Positions 42,246 through 51,504 of a stretch of 64,000 nt of DNA are shown one piece after another. A program made the translations under genes and the position numbers. Location: assembly GCF_030123505.1 (NCBI RefSeq), contig NZ_CP126115.1, forward strand, positions 6,090,001 through 6,154,000, given 5' to 3'. Source of the stretch: Neobacillus sp. YX16 (GTDB lineage: Bacteria; Bacillota; Bacilli; Bacillales; Cytobacillaceae). Under the pieces are notes generated by a model, which was given only the letters and a program-made list of their open reading frames with translations, was not told where the DNA came from and did not search any database. Position 1 is the first letter of the stretch, and the number at the start of each line of letters is the position of its first letter.

Positions 42246-43358
42246 CTACTGAGTGCTGTAAATATTGTTTAATTCTAACTCTCTGATTTCCTCGGCAATC
42301 CTGTTCTGAATATCTTCGACCACAGAAAAATCCATCGCCGGAACATAAATGGCTTCCAGCTTATCATGAAGTTCTTTTGCTCTTGCTAAATAAGAGATAG
42401 CTTCCTTCATTTTACTTTTATAGCTTGCCGCGATTGGTTTAATTTGATCTTCATAGATTTCATCTGTTCCCGGATTAATCAGAAGCTCATACATATCAAT
42501 GATTTCATCGCCGGCACGGCTTGGAAAGTATTCGTGTGGAGCCGTACTGTCAAAAATGGCAATGCCAAGCTCTCTAAAAATAACCATATCCAAACTATTG
42601 GGATCAAATCCGCAGTGAAAAACCTCTATATCAATCCCTCTTGCTTCTGCAGCTGCTGCTAACTTCTTTAACATAGTCGACTTTCCAGAACCAGGACGTC
42701 CTTTAATAAAATAACGCTTTTCAATATCCTCCGTTAAATTCGGAACAAAATCGACAGCTCCCTTTGGTGTTGCTGCTCCTAGGAATCGATGGCGGATATC
42801 GGATTGCTTATTTATTTTCAGCTTGCCAAAAAAGGACTGAATTAATTTATTGGTCAGCTGGTCTGCTTTTTCAAAATCCATGTTTTCAATATAAATTTTC
42901 TCCCAATCATCATGAACATCTAATGCCTGCTTAAAGGTGGAGTAGGCTATATGAAAGGAGGCACTAATTTGGTTTGTTAAGCGCTCAATGTTCTTTTTCT
43001 CGGCAGCAAGTGCTTTTGCGTCCCATGCCTCACCCAAATTAATATACTGTTCTACTGCACCTGGGGCCTTGGGTTCGATGACATGTGGCGCTGTTCCATC
43101 AACGATTCCTACCTTTAAGGCACGAATGATGACACCATCTATGGAACTATTATCTGACGAGCAATGTAAGTATTCGATATCATATCCTTTTTCGACCCAT
43201 TCATCGCCTATTTTTTTCATCAGCGAGGATTTTCCCGTCCCAGGACCACCTTTAAGAATATAGATTCGTTCCAGTCCTTGGAGATTTGAATCATATAGGC
43301 TATGGAATCCTCTTGCTGTATTCCCGCCTGCAAAATAATTTTTTATCTTACCAGCCAC
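42246..43358 (-). CDS. Duplicated P-loop ATPase (PRK06851-type)
   Basis: About 370 residues made of two homologous halves, each starting with a Walker A: GGPGTGKSSLM near residue 40 and GRPGSGKSTML near 220. Each half continues similarly (DIEYLHCSSDNSSIDGVIIR versus DIEVFHCGFDPNSLDMVIFR; DGTAPHVIEP versus DSTAPHEYFP). The function of this Bacillus family is unknown. The GTG at 43358 fits AAAGGAGA with 7-9 nt spacing; the GTG three codons earlier is too close. Confidence 0.85.
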   Translation of the reverse strand: MAGKIKNYFAGGNTARGFHSLYDSNLQGLERIYILKGGPGTGKSSLMKKIGDEWVEKGYDIEYLHCSSDNSSIDGVIIRALKVGIVDGTAPHVIEPKAPGAVEQYINLGEAWDAKALAAEKKNIERLTNQISASFHIAYSTFKQALDVHDDWEKIYIENMDFEKADQLTNKLIQSFFGKLKINKQSDIRHRFLGAATPKGAVDFVPNLTEDIEKRYFIKGRPGSGKSTMLKKLAAAAEARGIDIEVFHCGFDPNSLDMVIFRELGIAIFDSTAPHEYFPSRAGDEIIDMYELLINPGTDEIYEDQIKPIAASYKSKMKEAISYLARAKELHDKLEAIYVPAMDFSVVEDIQNRIAEEIRELELNNIYSTQ

Positions 43359-43397
43359 ACTGAACACTCTCCTTTACGTGACATAGCGAAGTTTCAT

Positions 43398-43520
43398 TTG
43401 TCTAGCTGCAGCGCCTAGGGGCTCGGGGTCATAAGCCAATCCGTCAAGAAGGTTAAAGAGCAACCTTCCCGCCGGCTCGACTTATGCCTGTCGCCCCTGT
43501 TCAAGGCGCTTCCGCTTTTC
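43398..43520 (-). repeat. Dispersed repeat R1
   Basis: GAAAAGCGGAAGCGCC first on the minus strand, 123 bp, ending CTAGACAA. It lies 51 bp after the ybaK stop in the same orientation, and 40 bp before the ATPase gene. Confidence 0.85.
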
Positions 43521-43571
43521 ATTTCTCCATATCCTATGCCATGTACGTTTTATAGGTGAATGCCTATTACA

Positions 43572-44048
43572 TTATTTTCTAACATCAGGTGTTTCAGCGC
43601 TTGTCAGATTTACTAACATTTTTGGATCAATTACAATTTGAACACCGATTTTCCCAGCGCTGACTACCATATTTTCAAGTTCTATGCAGCTCTCATCTAT
43701 AAATGTCTTATATTCCTTTTTCATCCCAATCGGTGAACAGCCGCCGCGGATATAGCCCGTCCATTTCAGAATGTCCTTAACAGGAATCATCTCCACGTTC
43801 TTTTCCCCGGCTGCCTTTGCGGCTTTTTTTAAATCTAATTCTGCTTCGACTGGTATTACAAATACGTAGATACTTTTGCTTGCTCCTTGTGCGACAAGCG
43901 TTTTATAGACTTCACGAGGATCTCTGCCTATCTTCACGGCAACAGAAACTCCATCAATTTTTCCATCTTGATTTTCATATGTAAGCACTTCATAAGTTAT
44001 CTTTTTGCTATCGAGAATCCGAATAGCATTCGTTTTGACCTTTGCCAT
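43572..44048 (-). CDS. ybaK: Cys-tRNA(Pro) deacylase YbaK/EbsC family
   Basis: 158-residue trans-editing protein that hydrolyses mischarged Cys-tRNA(Pro). The ATG at 44048 follows GGATGAGGGG; a longer in-frame start is rejected. Family segments: TNAIRILDSKKITYEVLTYE, PREVYKTLVAQG, and the catalytic region TGYIRGGCSPIGMKK. Confidence 0.93.
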   Translation of the reverse strand: MAKVKTNAIRILDSKKITYEVLTYENQDGKIDGVSVAVKIGRDPREVYKTLVAQGASKSIYVFVIPVEAELDLKKAAKAAGEKNVEMIPVKDILKWTGYIRGGCSPIGMKKEYKTFIDESCIELENMVVSAGKIGVQIVIDPKMLVNLTSAETPDVRK

Positions 44049-44149
44049 TTTCCCCTCATCCTTCAACCATTTACCATTATTATAACAATTTTCTCCAGCA
44101 AAGATAAAAGACAAGGTAAGGAATGCTAGGTTTCCTTACCTTGTGCTTT

Positions 44150-44539
44150 TTATGAACATCTAAATGATCGAATTCTCCTAAGGTCCGTTCCATAATATAC
44201 CCAGCGGAAGTTCCTCCAACGATATCCTGCAATTGAATCTCTTCCAACATATGTTGGATAAAACCAGAAACTGCTGCCATTATTCAGCCAAATATAGGTA
44301 TAGCGGTAAAGGCAGCCTCTGATAGCTCCAGGGTCAACAGCGTATAAAGAGGGTGATTCTTGTGGCGTGTAGGATGGCGGCGGTGAAGATGGCGGTCCAT
44401 CTTGTTGTTGTCCTCCTCCAAATGGCGGGAATCCTTGCTGTCCCCCACCAAATCCAGGGGGAGGGAATCCAGGCTGTTGTCCACCGCCAAACCGTGAAGG
44501 GATATAAGGTATTTCATAACCATAATAATTCAAGGGCAT
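44150..44539 (-). CDS. Gly/Gln/Pro-rich protein with conserved aromatic C-terminal domain
   Basis: 129 residues, family not recalled with certainty. The N-terminal 60 residues are low complexity (SRFGGGQQPGFPPPGFGGGQ), like some coat or surface proteins. The C-terminal 65 residues are aromatic and cysteine-bearing (RGCLYRYTYIWLNNG, WFYPTYVGRDSIAGYRW, RRIRSFRC). AAAGGAGG lies 3 nt before the ATG but 9 nt before the TTG third codon, so the latter may be the true start. A spore-surface role is only a guess. Confidence 0.65.
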   Translation of the reverse strand: MPLNYYGYEIPYIPSRFGGGQQPGFPPPGFGGGQQGFPPFGGGQQQDGPPSSPPPSYTPQESPSLYAVDPGAIRGCLYRYTYIWLNNGSSFWFYPTYVGRDSIAGYRWRNFRWVYYGTDLRRIRSFRCS

Positions 44540-44830
44540 ATTCCTCCTTTAATATGTTTTCCCTCTACTATATGTTTTCTGCCTAACATGGGTGAGTGGT
44601 CTGCATAGTCTATACAGCCAACCATACACCGAATCTCCATATTGTTGTCACCCGTTTGTCACTCTATAAATCCATCATTATAGTAAAATAAAGGTAGTTA
44701 GAAAATACTTACAGTTGTGAATGGTGAAATCGTTTATCAGGTTTATCACTTTGTCACAGTTAATTCATTGAAATTATGTGAAATATTTCACAATATATTA
44801 TATATTATTAAAATGAAAAAGGTGGCTTAT

Positions 44831-46639
44831 ATGAAGTATGATTTAGTCCTTTTACACGCACCAAGTGTTTATGACTTTCGAAAAAATTCCCTGCTGGCAG
44901 GACCCATTAGCGATGTAGTGCCGTCATCACCAGTATTTGAAATGTATCCAATTGGATTAACAAGTATTGCGGATTATTTAGAACGGTTCGGTCTTCGCGT
45001 TAAAATTATCAATATTGCAAACCGGATGCTGATGAGTGAGAAGTTCGATGTAGAAAAGAAGCTAAGAAAAATCAAAACACGTGCCTTCGGAATTGACCTG
45101 CACTGGCTGCCGCATGCACACGGCAGTATCGAATTAGCTAAAATTGTTAAGAGACTGCACCCAGATACACCCATGATTTTCGGAGGTTTATCGGCTACCT
45201 ATTATCATAAGGAGCTAATGGACTATCCATTTATTGATTTCGTCCTGCGTGGTGACTCAACAGAAAAACTTATGCTTTTGCTGATGAATAAATTAGAACT
45301 CGGAAATACTCACTATGCTGACATTCCGAACTTAACCTGGAAAAAAGGCAGCGAAATTGGCTATAATCCTATTACCTACGTACCAAAGGATTTAGATGAT
45401 CTAGACGTACCAGGCTACCGCTATACAGTCCGTTCCGTCTTTAAATATCGCAACTTTCTAGACCCTCTGCCATACAAAGGCTGGCTTGAATATCCTAACA
45501 CCGCGTTACTAACAGCAAGAGGCTGTTCGCAGAACTGTCTCATCTGCGGCGGTTCAAAGGATGCCTATGATCAAAACTGTGGAAGAAGTTCTCTTGCCCT
45601 ACGTTCACCAGAAAAGCTAATGGAAGACATTCAGTTTATTTCTCGCTTCAGCCGTGCACCAATCTTTATCCTGCATGACCTTAGGCAAGGCGGCAGGGAA
45701 TATGTCAAAGAGTTCTTCAACCGTCTAAAGAAGCTTAATCTTAAAAATGAAATTGTCTTTGAATTATTCCAATATGCGGGTGAAGAGTTTTTTCAAATGA
45801 TGAATAACAGCTGTTCTAAATATAGCATTGAGATTACCCTGGAAACACACGATGAAAAAATCAGACGTTATAATGGAAAATTCAATTGTACCAATCCAAA
45901 GGTGATTGAAACACTTAACTTTGCCTTAAAGCATGGTGCTAAAAAGATAGACTTGTTCTTTATGACAGGTATTCCTAGTCAAACGTACCAAAGCGCAATT
46001 GAAAATATTGATTTTTGTGAGAAAATCCATCTTTCTTGTAATCAAGACCCTAGACTATTCTATTTTGTTGCACCTCTTGCACCGTTCCTTGACCCTGCAA
46101 GCCCAGCATTTGAAAATCCAGAGCTACATGGCTTTAAGAAATTCTGTCATACGCTTGAGGACCACCGCAAGGCGATTACCCAGCCATCCTGGAAGCATAT
46201 GCTCAGCTATGAAACGACACAAATGACACGTGATGATATCGTAAAATCCACCTACGATTCTGCTCAAAAGTTAAATGAATTCAAATTAAAATACGGTCTA
46301 ATTGATCAAGCTGGCTACGATGAAATTAAAGGTAAAATTGAAAAATCACAAGCCTATATTGAAAAAATTGATTATGTTCTTTCACTGCCAGAAGAAGAGC
46401 AGAAGGCGGAATTGGCATTAATTCAGAAAGAGATTGAAGAGTTAAATAAATATAGTATTTGCGGTAAGAACGAGCTGAAATGGGAGGTACAAAAGAATTA
46501 CGCAAACTTCTTCTCCCTTGCATTAGTTGGTTTAGAGCAGCTCTATGAAGAGTATGCAACAAAAATCAAACATTCCTTTCAACCAAAGCTTCGTCATCAA
46601 TTTAAACTAGAAACCGAACATCAGAATGCAAAAATGTAA
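44831..46639 (+). CDS. B12-binding-domain radical SAM protein
   Basis: 602 residues from the ATG at 44831 (AAAGGTGG upstream); the 38-codon upstream extension is rejected. The N-terminal ~190 residues are a cobalamin-binding-like Rossmann domain (MYPIGLTSIADYLERFG, FGIDLHWLPHAHGSIEL, MIFGGLSATYYH). The radical SAM cluster motif is CSQNCLIC (Cys232, 236, 239). A helical C-terminal part (about 480-602) is charged and coiled. It resembles the TIGR04190-type (Ta0216) family; the substrate is unknown. No obvious partner gene lies alongside. Confidence 0.85.
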   Translation: MKYDLVLLHAPSVYDFRKNSLLAGPISDVVPSSPVFEMYPIGLTSIADYLERFGLRVKIINIANRMLMSEKFDVEKKLRKIKTRAFGIDLHWLPHAHGSIELAKIVKRLHPDTPMIFGGLSATYYHKELMDYPFIDFVLRGDSTEKLMLLLMNKLELGNTHYADIPNLTWKKGSEIGYNPITYVPKDLDDLDVPGYRYTVRSVFKYRNFLDPLPYKGWLEYPNTALLTARGCSQNCLICGGSKDAYDQNCGRSSLALRSPEKLMEDIQFISRFSRAPIFILHDLRQGGREYVKEFFNRLKKLNLKNEIVFELFQYAGEEFFQMMNNSCSKYSIEITLETHDEKIRRYNGKFNCTNPKVIETLNFALKHGAKKIDLFFMTGIPSQTYQSAIENIDFCEKIHLSCNQDPRLFYFVAPLAPFLDPASPAFENPELHGFKKFCHTLEDHRKAITQPSWKHMLSYETTQMTRDDIVKSTYDSAQKLNEFKLKYGLIDQAGYDEIKGKIEKSQAYIEKIDYVLSLPEEEQKAELALIQKEIEELNKYSICGKNELKWEVQKNYANFFSLALVGLEQLYEEYATKIKHSFQPKLRHQFKLETEHQNAKM

Positions 46640-46644
46640 GAGAG

Positions 46645-46682
46645 TTTTTTTCCGTTATCCGAGAGTATTTTCCGTTATCCGC
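46645..46682. repeat. Two copies of a TTTTCCGTTATCCG motif
   Basis: Two near-identical units, ttttccgttatccgagagta and ttttccgttatccgcaaaaa, the first carrying the atccgagagta core of the array at 16411. Confidence 0.7.
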
Positions 46683-46718
46683 AAAAAGGCGCGTGATTTA
46701 AAAATCACACGCCTTTTT
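46683..46718. terminator. Bidirectional terminator between the radical SAM gene and livF
   Basis: AAAAAGGCGCGTGATTT ... AAATCACACGCCTTTTT stem with tracts on both sides. Confidence 0.92.
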
Positions 46719-46725
46719 GCAGCTA

Positions 46726-47433
46726 TTAATGGCCGCCCAAGTAAGCCATTCGTATTTGGTCGCTCTGGTTTAACTCTTCGGAGGATCCTGAGATCACGAT
46801 TTTTCCAGTCTCGATGACGTAGGCGCGGTCAGCGATTGATAACGCCATGTTTGCATTTTGCTCAACTAATAGAATCGTAGTGCCTGACTTATTGATTTCT
46901 TCGATAATCCGAAAAATCGTCTTAACTAAAAGCGGTGCTAGTCCCATAGATGGTTCGTCCAATAGTAAGAGCTTTGGGCGTGCCATCAAGGCTCTGCCCA
47001 TTGCCAGCATTTGCTGCTCACCGCCTGATAACGTACCAGACAGCTGCTTACGCCGTTCGAGTAAACGAGGAAATAGATTGTAGACCTTTTCAAAGTCCTC
47101 CTTTATCCCTTGCTTATCCTTCCGTAAATAAGCTCCTAATTCAAGATTCTCTTCAACAGACATGTTGGCAAACACACGACGGCCTTCAGGAACATGCGAA
47201 AGTCCCTGTTTCACGATAGACTGAGCAACCTTGCCTGAAATGGATTGTCCTTCAAACAAGATACTCCCGTTTTTTGGCTTTAGTAAACCGGAAATTGTTT
47301 TTAACAGCGTACTTTTCCCCGCGCCATTTGCTCCAATCAAGGTAACGATTTCCCCTTCATTAATATCAAGTGATACACCCTTTAAGGCATGAATATTACC
47401 ATAGAACACGTTAATATCCTCAATTTTTAGCAT
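46726..47433 (-). CDS. livF: Branched-chain amino-acid ABC transporter ATPase LivF
   Basis: 235 residues; Walker A GANGAGKST, signature LSGGEQQMLAMGRALM, Walker B LLLLDEPSMGLAP, switch region LLVEQNA. This is the short LivF-type ATPase. Its start overlaps the livG stop (TAATG). Energises uptake of Leu/Ile/Val or related amino acids with livGMHK. Confidence 0.95.
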   Translation of the reverse strand: MLKIEDINVFYGNIHALKGVSLDINEGEIVTLIGANGAGKSTLLKTISGLLKPKNGSILFEGQSISGKVAQSIVKQGLSHVPEGRRVFANMSVEENLELGAYLRKDKQGIKEDFEKVYNLFPRLLERRKQLSGTLSGGEQQMLAMGRALMARPKLLLLDEPSMGLAPLLVKTIFRIIEEINKSGTTILLVEQNANMALSIADRAYVIETGKIVISGSSEELNQSDQIRMAYLGGH

Positions 47434-48212
47434 TACGAAACCTCCTCCCCAAGATACGCTTCGATGACTTTTGGATTATTTCTGATTTGTTCAGGAGTCC
47501 CATCTGCAATAAGCTGACCGTGGTCTAGTACATAAATACGCTCACATACACCCATTACAAGGAGCATGTCATGCTCAATCAAAAGGATCGTTAAATCAAA
47601 CTTTTTACGAATTAACGCAATCAAATTCATTAATTCCTCTGTTTCCTGTGGATTCATACCCGCTGCAGGTTCGTCCAGGAGTAAAAGCTTTGGATTGGCT
47701 GCCAGCGCTCTCGCAATCTCTAGACGGCGCTGCTGACCGTACGGCAGATTCTTCGCCGTTTCATGCATGACATTATCTAAATTAAAAATCTTTAAAAATT
47801 CAATTGCCTTTTCTTCCATATACTTTTCTTCTGAAAAGTGTTTAGGGAGGCGGAATATCGAACTCAGAATCGAATGCTTCGCAAGGGAGTGGTATGCAAC
47901 CTTTACATTATCAAGCACCGACAATTCGCTGAATAGACGAATATTTTGAAAGGTCCTGCTTATACCTTTTTTAGTAATTTTATAGGGTGCTAAACCATTT
48001 AATTTATCTCCATCTAATTCAATACTGCCTTCGGTAGGCACATATACTCCGGTTAACAGGTTGAAAAAAGTTGTTTTACCGGCACCATTTGGTCCAATCA
48101 AACCTACTAATTCACCTTGCTTTAACTCGAGGTTCACGTCTGAAACAGCCTTTAATCCGCCAAAACGGATACCTGCATTATTTACTTGAAGCAATGGGGT
48201 GTTTGCTGTCAT
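47433..48212 (-). CDS. livG: Branched-chain amino-acid ABC transporter ATPase LivG
   Basis: 259 residues; Walker A GPNGAGKTT, the LivG-type LTGVYVPTEG insertion, Walker B LLLLDEPAAGMNPQETEEL, switch LIEHDM. The signature is NLPYGQQRRLEIARAL (PYGQQ in place of SGGQ, usual for LivG). It overlaps livM by 4 bp. Confidence 0.95.
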   Translation of the reverse strand: MTANTPLLQVNNAGIRFGGLKAVSDVNLELKQGELVGLIGPNGAGKTTFFNLLTGVYVPTEGSIELDGDKLNGLAPYKITKKGISRTFQNIRLFSELSVLDNVKVAYHSLAKHSILSSIFRLPKHFSEEKYMEEKAIEFLKIFNLDNVMHETAKNLPYGQQRRLEIARALAANPKLLLLDEPAAGMNPQETEELMNLIALIRKKFDLTILLIEHDMLLVMGVCERIYVLDHGQLIADGTPEQIRNNPKVIEAYLGEEVS

Positions 48213-49162
48213 GAGTTGACTCCTCCTTTTGCAGACTTGCCAAACTTAAAGAATGAGGTCAATTCTCTTGTGCCCATAATTCCCTGTGGACGGTAAAGCA
48301 TCATCAGTACCAATACTAAGCTATAAATAATCATTCGTAATTCAGGAAAGCTTTGCAGGAATGTAGAAACGATTGTTAGGAGAATCGCAGCCAGTACCGC
48401 ACCAGACATACTTCCTAATCCTCCAAGTACCACAAAGATTAAAATATCAAACGATTTTAAGAAACCGAAGTTTGTCGGCTGGATAATGAAAAAGTTATGT
48501 GCATACAAAGCACCTGCAACTCCAGCGAAAAAGGCTCCGATCGCAAACGCGACTACCTTATAGTAAGTAGTGTTAATCCCCATGGCATCAGCTGCAATTT
48601 CATTTTCTCTGACAGAAATGCAGGCTCGTCCATGTGTTGAATTGGTAAAGTTTCTGATGACGATTAATGTTAGAAGGATACTTCCAAATAGCCATGGCCA
48701 AGTCGTAAGCTGGGTAACAGTCATCCCGCTTGCTCCGCCAACATATTCAATATTTAAAAAGACAATCCGGACAATTTCACCAAACCCAAGTGTGGCAATC
48801 GCAAGATAATCTCCTTTTAGCCGAAGTGTAGGAATTCCAATTATTAAGCCTGCAATTGCAGCTGCTACTCCTCCCGCTAATAGACCAAGAGCGAAGGGAA
48901 GCTCTAATTTCATTGTTATAATGGCAGAGGCATAAGCACCTACAGCCAGGAAGCCTGCATGTCCAATCGAAAACTGTCCAGTAATTCCAATGATCAAATG
49001 TAAGCTGGCAGCAAGAATAATATTAATACCAATAAAGTATAGTGTGTTCACATAGAAGAAGTTAATTATTTCTCCGGTAATTAAAAATTGCATCACAACA
49101 CCAAAAACAATGGCTAAAACGATTGATGACCAAAAACCTTTCGCAGTCCTGAGTATATTCAT
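48209..49162 (-). CDS. livM: Branched-chain amino-acid ABC transporter permease LivM
   Basis: 317 residues from the ATG at 49162 with GGGGGG upstream; an 11-codon extension overlapping livH is rejected. Many membrane segments and the family motif GITGQFSIGHAGFLAVGAYASA near residues 60-80, plus RVGASGMT-like VGGASGMT. It lies 13 bp after livH. Confidence 0.95.
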   Translation of the reverse strand: MNILRTAKGFWSSIVLAIVFGVVMQFLITGEIINFFYVNTLYFIGINIILAASLHLIIGITGQFSIGHAGFLAVGAYASAIITMKLELPFALGLLAGGVAAAIAGLIIGIPTLRLKGDYLAIATLGFGEIVRIVFLNIEYVGGASGMTVTQLTTWPWLFGSILLTLIVIRNFTNSTHGRACISVRENEIAADAMGINTTYYKVVAFAIGAFFAGVAGALYAHNFFIIQPTNFGFLKSFDILIFVVLGGLGSMSGAVLAAILLTIVSTFLQSFPELRMIIYSLVLVLMMLYRPQGIMGTRELTSFFKFGKSAKGGVNS

Positions 49163-49175
49163 CGCTATAGCCCCC

Positions 49176-50054
49176 CTACACTTTTTCCCGTACATTTTTA
49201 CCGAATAAACCGGCTGGACGGAAAATCAAAATTAAAATCAATACGACAAATGCCACACCATCTCGCCAAAGTGAGAAGCCTGCTGCACTTACCAGTGACT
49301 CGATAACACCTAATAATAGACCGCCAACCATTGCTCCTGGAATAATTCCAATGCCGCCTAAGACGGCTGCAACGAAGGCTTTAAGGCCTGGGATAATTCC
49401 CATTAACGGCTCAATTTTTGTATAATACATTCCGAAAGCAACACCCGCTGCACCCGCTAACGCTGACCCAATCGCAAAGGTTGCGGAAATAGTATTGTTA
49501 ACGTTAATTCCCATCAATCTTGCTGCATCCATATCATAAGAGACTGCACGCATAGCTTTTCCAATTTTTGTCTTATGTACGATAAATTGCAATAAGATCA
49601 TTAATACTACAGAAGTACCTAAAATTAGCAGTGACTGACTGCTCACCTTTACACCTAAGAAATCTAAGCTTGTTGCCGGAATCAAGTCACTAGGATATGC
49701 TTCTGGCTGAGCACCTCGAACATAAATGACTCCATATTCAATTAACAATGATACTCCAATTGCAGTAATAAGAGCCGCAATTCTAGTGGCATTACGCAAA
49801 GGTTTGTAGGCGATTCTTTCAATGAGAACCCCTAAGATGGCACAAACTGCCATGGAAATAAGCAAGGAAGGGAAAAATCCCAAATCTAGTATCGTAATAG
49901 AGTAAAAACCGATAAATGCACCAACCATGAAGACGTCTCCATGGGCAAAGTTAATTAATTTTACAATTCCGTACACCATTGTATACCCAAGGGCAATCAA
50001 GGCATAAATACTGCCTAACGACACCCCGTTGACCAGCTGTTGTAAAAATTCCAT
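49176..50054 (-). CDS. livH: Branched-chain amino-acid ABC transporter permease LivH
   Basis: 292 residues, hydrophobic throughout; starts with LQQLVNGVSLGSIYALIALG and has the conserved GYTMVYGIVKLINFAHGDVF and KAMRAVSYDMDAARLMGIN. TTAGGAGGAG precedes the ATG. It lies downstream of livK across a 131-bp gap that contains an R1 remnant. Confidence 0.95.
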   Translation of the reverse strand: MEFLQQLVNGVSLGSIYALIALGYTMVYGIVKLINFAHGDVFMVGAFIGFYSITILDLGFFPSLLISMAVCAILGVLIERIAYKPLRNATRIAALITAIGVSLLIEYGVIYVRGAQPEAYPSDLIPATSLDFLGVKVSSQSLLILGTSVVLMILLQFIVHKTKIGKAMRAVSYDMDAARLMGINVNNTISATFAIGSALAGAAGVAFGMYYTKIEPLMGIIPGLKAFVAAVLGGIGIIPGAMVGGLLLGVIESLVSAAGFSLWRDGVAFVVLILILIFRPAGLFGKNVREKV

Positions 50055-50145
50055 GTCTAAGTCTCCTCCTAAAATTAGGAAAATATCATCTGAATAGGGA
50101 ATAGGGAGACTAGCATTCTCCCTATTCTTTTTTCCCTATAAAATT

Positions 50146-50180
50146 TTGTCTAGCTCGGAGCGCCTATGCACTTCCGTCTT
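50146..50180 (-). repeat. Short R1 remnant after livK
   Basis: AAAAAGACGGAAGTGC ... GCGCTCCGAGCTAGACAA on the minus strand, starting about 5 bp after the livK stop, same orientation as the gene. Interior deleted. Confidence 0.65.
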
Positions 50181-50185
50181 TTTGT

Positions 50186-51361
50186 TTATGGGTTAACCTT
50201 TGTATTAAACTCTTGTTTGCCGCCTTTGTATTCTAAGATAACAGCAGCTTTGATAGGATCATGGTTTTTATCAAGTTTCATGTTACCTGATACAAGCCCA
50301 AGACCATCTGTTTCTTCAAGTGCTTTTTTGATTTTCTCAGGGTCTCCGCTTCCAGCACGCTTAACCGCATCTGCAATGTAGTAAGCAGTGTCATAGCCTA
50401 AAGCAGCAAAGGCATCAGGAGATTTACCATCATATTTACCTTCGAATGCTTTTACGAAATCCTGTACTTTTGGATCAGAGTCTCCAGAAGAATAGTGGTT
50501 TGTAATAAATGTATTGTTTAATGGATCTGCTCCAGCAATATCTACTAGAGTAGGAGAATCCCAGCCATCGCCGCCCATGATTGGAACATCAATTCCAAGT
50601 GCACGAGCCTGCTTGATAATTAATCCAACTTCTTCATAGAAACCAGGAAGGAATATGAATTCTGGATTTTTCGCTTTAATATTGGTTAAGATCGCATTGA
50701 AATCTGTATCCTTAGCTACATAAGCCTCTTCAGCTACAACCTTACCGCCATTTCCTTCAAATGATTCTTGGAAAGAAGCTGCAAGACCTTTTGAATAGTC
50801 ACTAGAGCTGTCAATAATAATCGCTGCATTTTTTACTTTTAAATCAGTAGAAGCAAAGTTAGCCGCTACTGTTCCTTGGAATGGGTCGATGAAACAAGTA
50901 CGGAATACAAAGTCATTAAGGACTCCATCCTTACTTGTAATCGTTGAGTTTGTTCCAGTTGGTGTGATTAGTGGAGTTTTGTTCTTTTGAGCAATTTCCA
51001 CCTGAGCCAATGTATTTGTACTTGTAGCTGCACCCACAATTGCTGAAACTTTATCTTGGCTGATTAGCTTAATGGCACCGTTTGTTGCTTCCGCCGCATC
51101 TGATTTATTATCGAAGGTTACGAGCTCTAACTTCTTGCCATCAATGCCTTCTTTGTTAATCTCTTCAATTGCCAATTTCAGACCTTCTTGAATCGATTGA
51201 CCGTAAGAAGCTACCCCGCCTGAAAGTTCAAGATTGGCACCAATTTTTACCGTTTCGCCATCTTTTTCACCGCTAGTAGTGGATGAACCACCACAGCCGG
51301 CCAACACGCCTGCCGCCATCATGAACGACATAAAAATACCTGCAAGTTTTTTCTTTCTCAC
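50186..51361 (-). CDS. livK: Branched-chain amino-acid binding lipoprotein LivK
   Basis: 391-residue substrate-binding protein; lipobox VLAGC (Cys22) followed by a GGSSTTSG linker. Type I periplasmic-binding fold with KIGANLELSGGVASYGQSIQEG, IVGAATSTNTLA, PLITPTGTNSTIT and SSDYSKGLAASFQESF. The GTG start has AGGGGG 8 nt upstream. It heads the livKHMGF operon and is the likely most-expressed member. Two CodY-like sites lie upstream. Confidence 0.95.
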   Translation of the reverse strand: MRKKKLAGIFMSFMMAAGVLAGCGGSSTTSGEKDGETVKIGANLELSGGVASYGQSIQEGLKLAIEEINKEGIDGKKLELVTFDNKSDAAEATNGAIKLISQDKVSAIVGAATSTNTLAQVEIAQKNKTPLITPTGTNSTITSKDGVLNDFVFRTCFIDPFQGTVAANFASTDLKVKNAAIIIDSSSDYSKGLAASFQESFEGNGGKVVAEEAYVAKDTDFNAILTNIKAKNPEFIFLPGFYEEVGLIIKQARALGIDVPIMGGDGWDSPTLVDIAGADPLNNTFITNHYSSGDSDPKVQDFVKAFEGKYDGKSPDAFAALGYDTAYYIADAVKRAGSGDPEKIKKALEETDGLGLVSGNMKLDKNHDPIKAAVILEYKGGKQEFNTKVNP

Positions 51362-51437
51362 TGTCTATACCCCCTATTTTTGAATAAAATTCCCCTTTTC
51401 AATCGATGTTTGTCCAATAAGATGTTTAAAAAAAGAT

Positions 51438-51452
51438 AATATTCTGAAAACA
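51438..51452. promoter_or_regulatory. CodY-like box 1 upstream of livK
   Basis: AATATTCTGAAAACA matches the CodY consensus AATTTTCWGAAAATT at 12 of 15 positions. CodY represses amino-acid transport genes when branched-chain amino acids are plentiful, which suits this operon. Confidence 0.5.
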
Positions 51453-51504
51453 TTGTACCAAAATAATTTCCTATTCGTCTAGTAGTAAAATGCGTTATTT
51501 TAAT

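Noticed and set aside
44080..44280. 66-residue minus-strand ORF at the end of the Gly/Gln-rich gene
   Set aside because: A different-frame shadow of a gene whose own frame shows a conserved aromatic/cysteine pattern.
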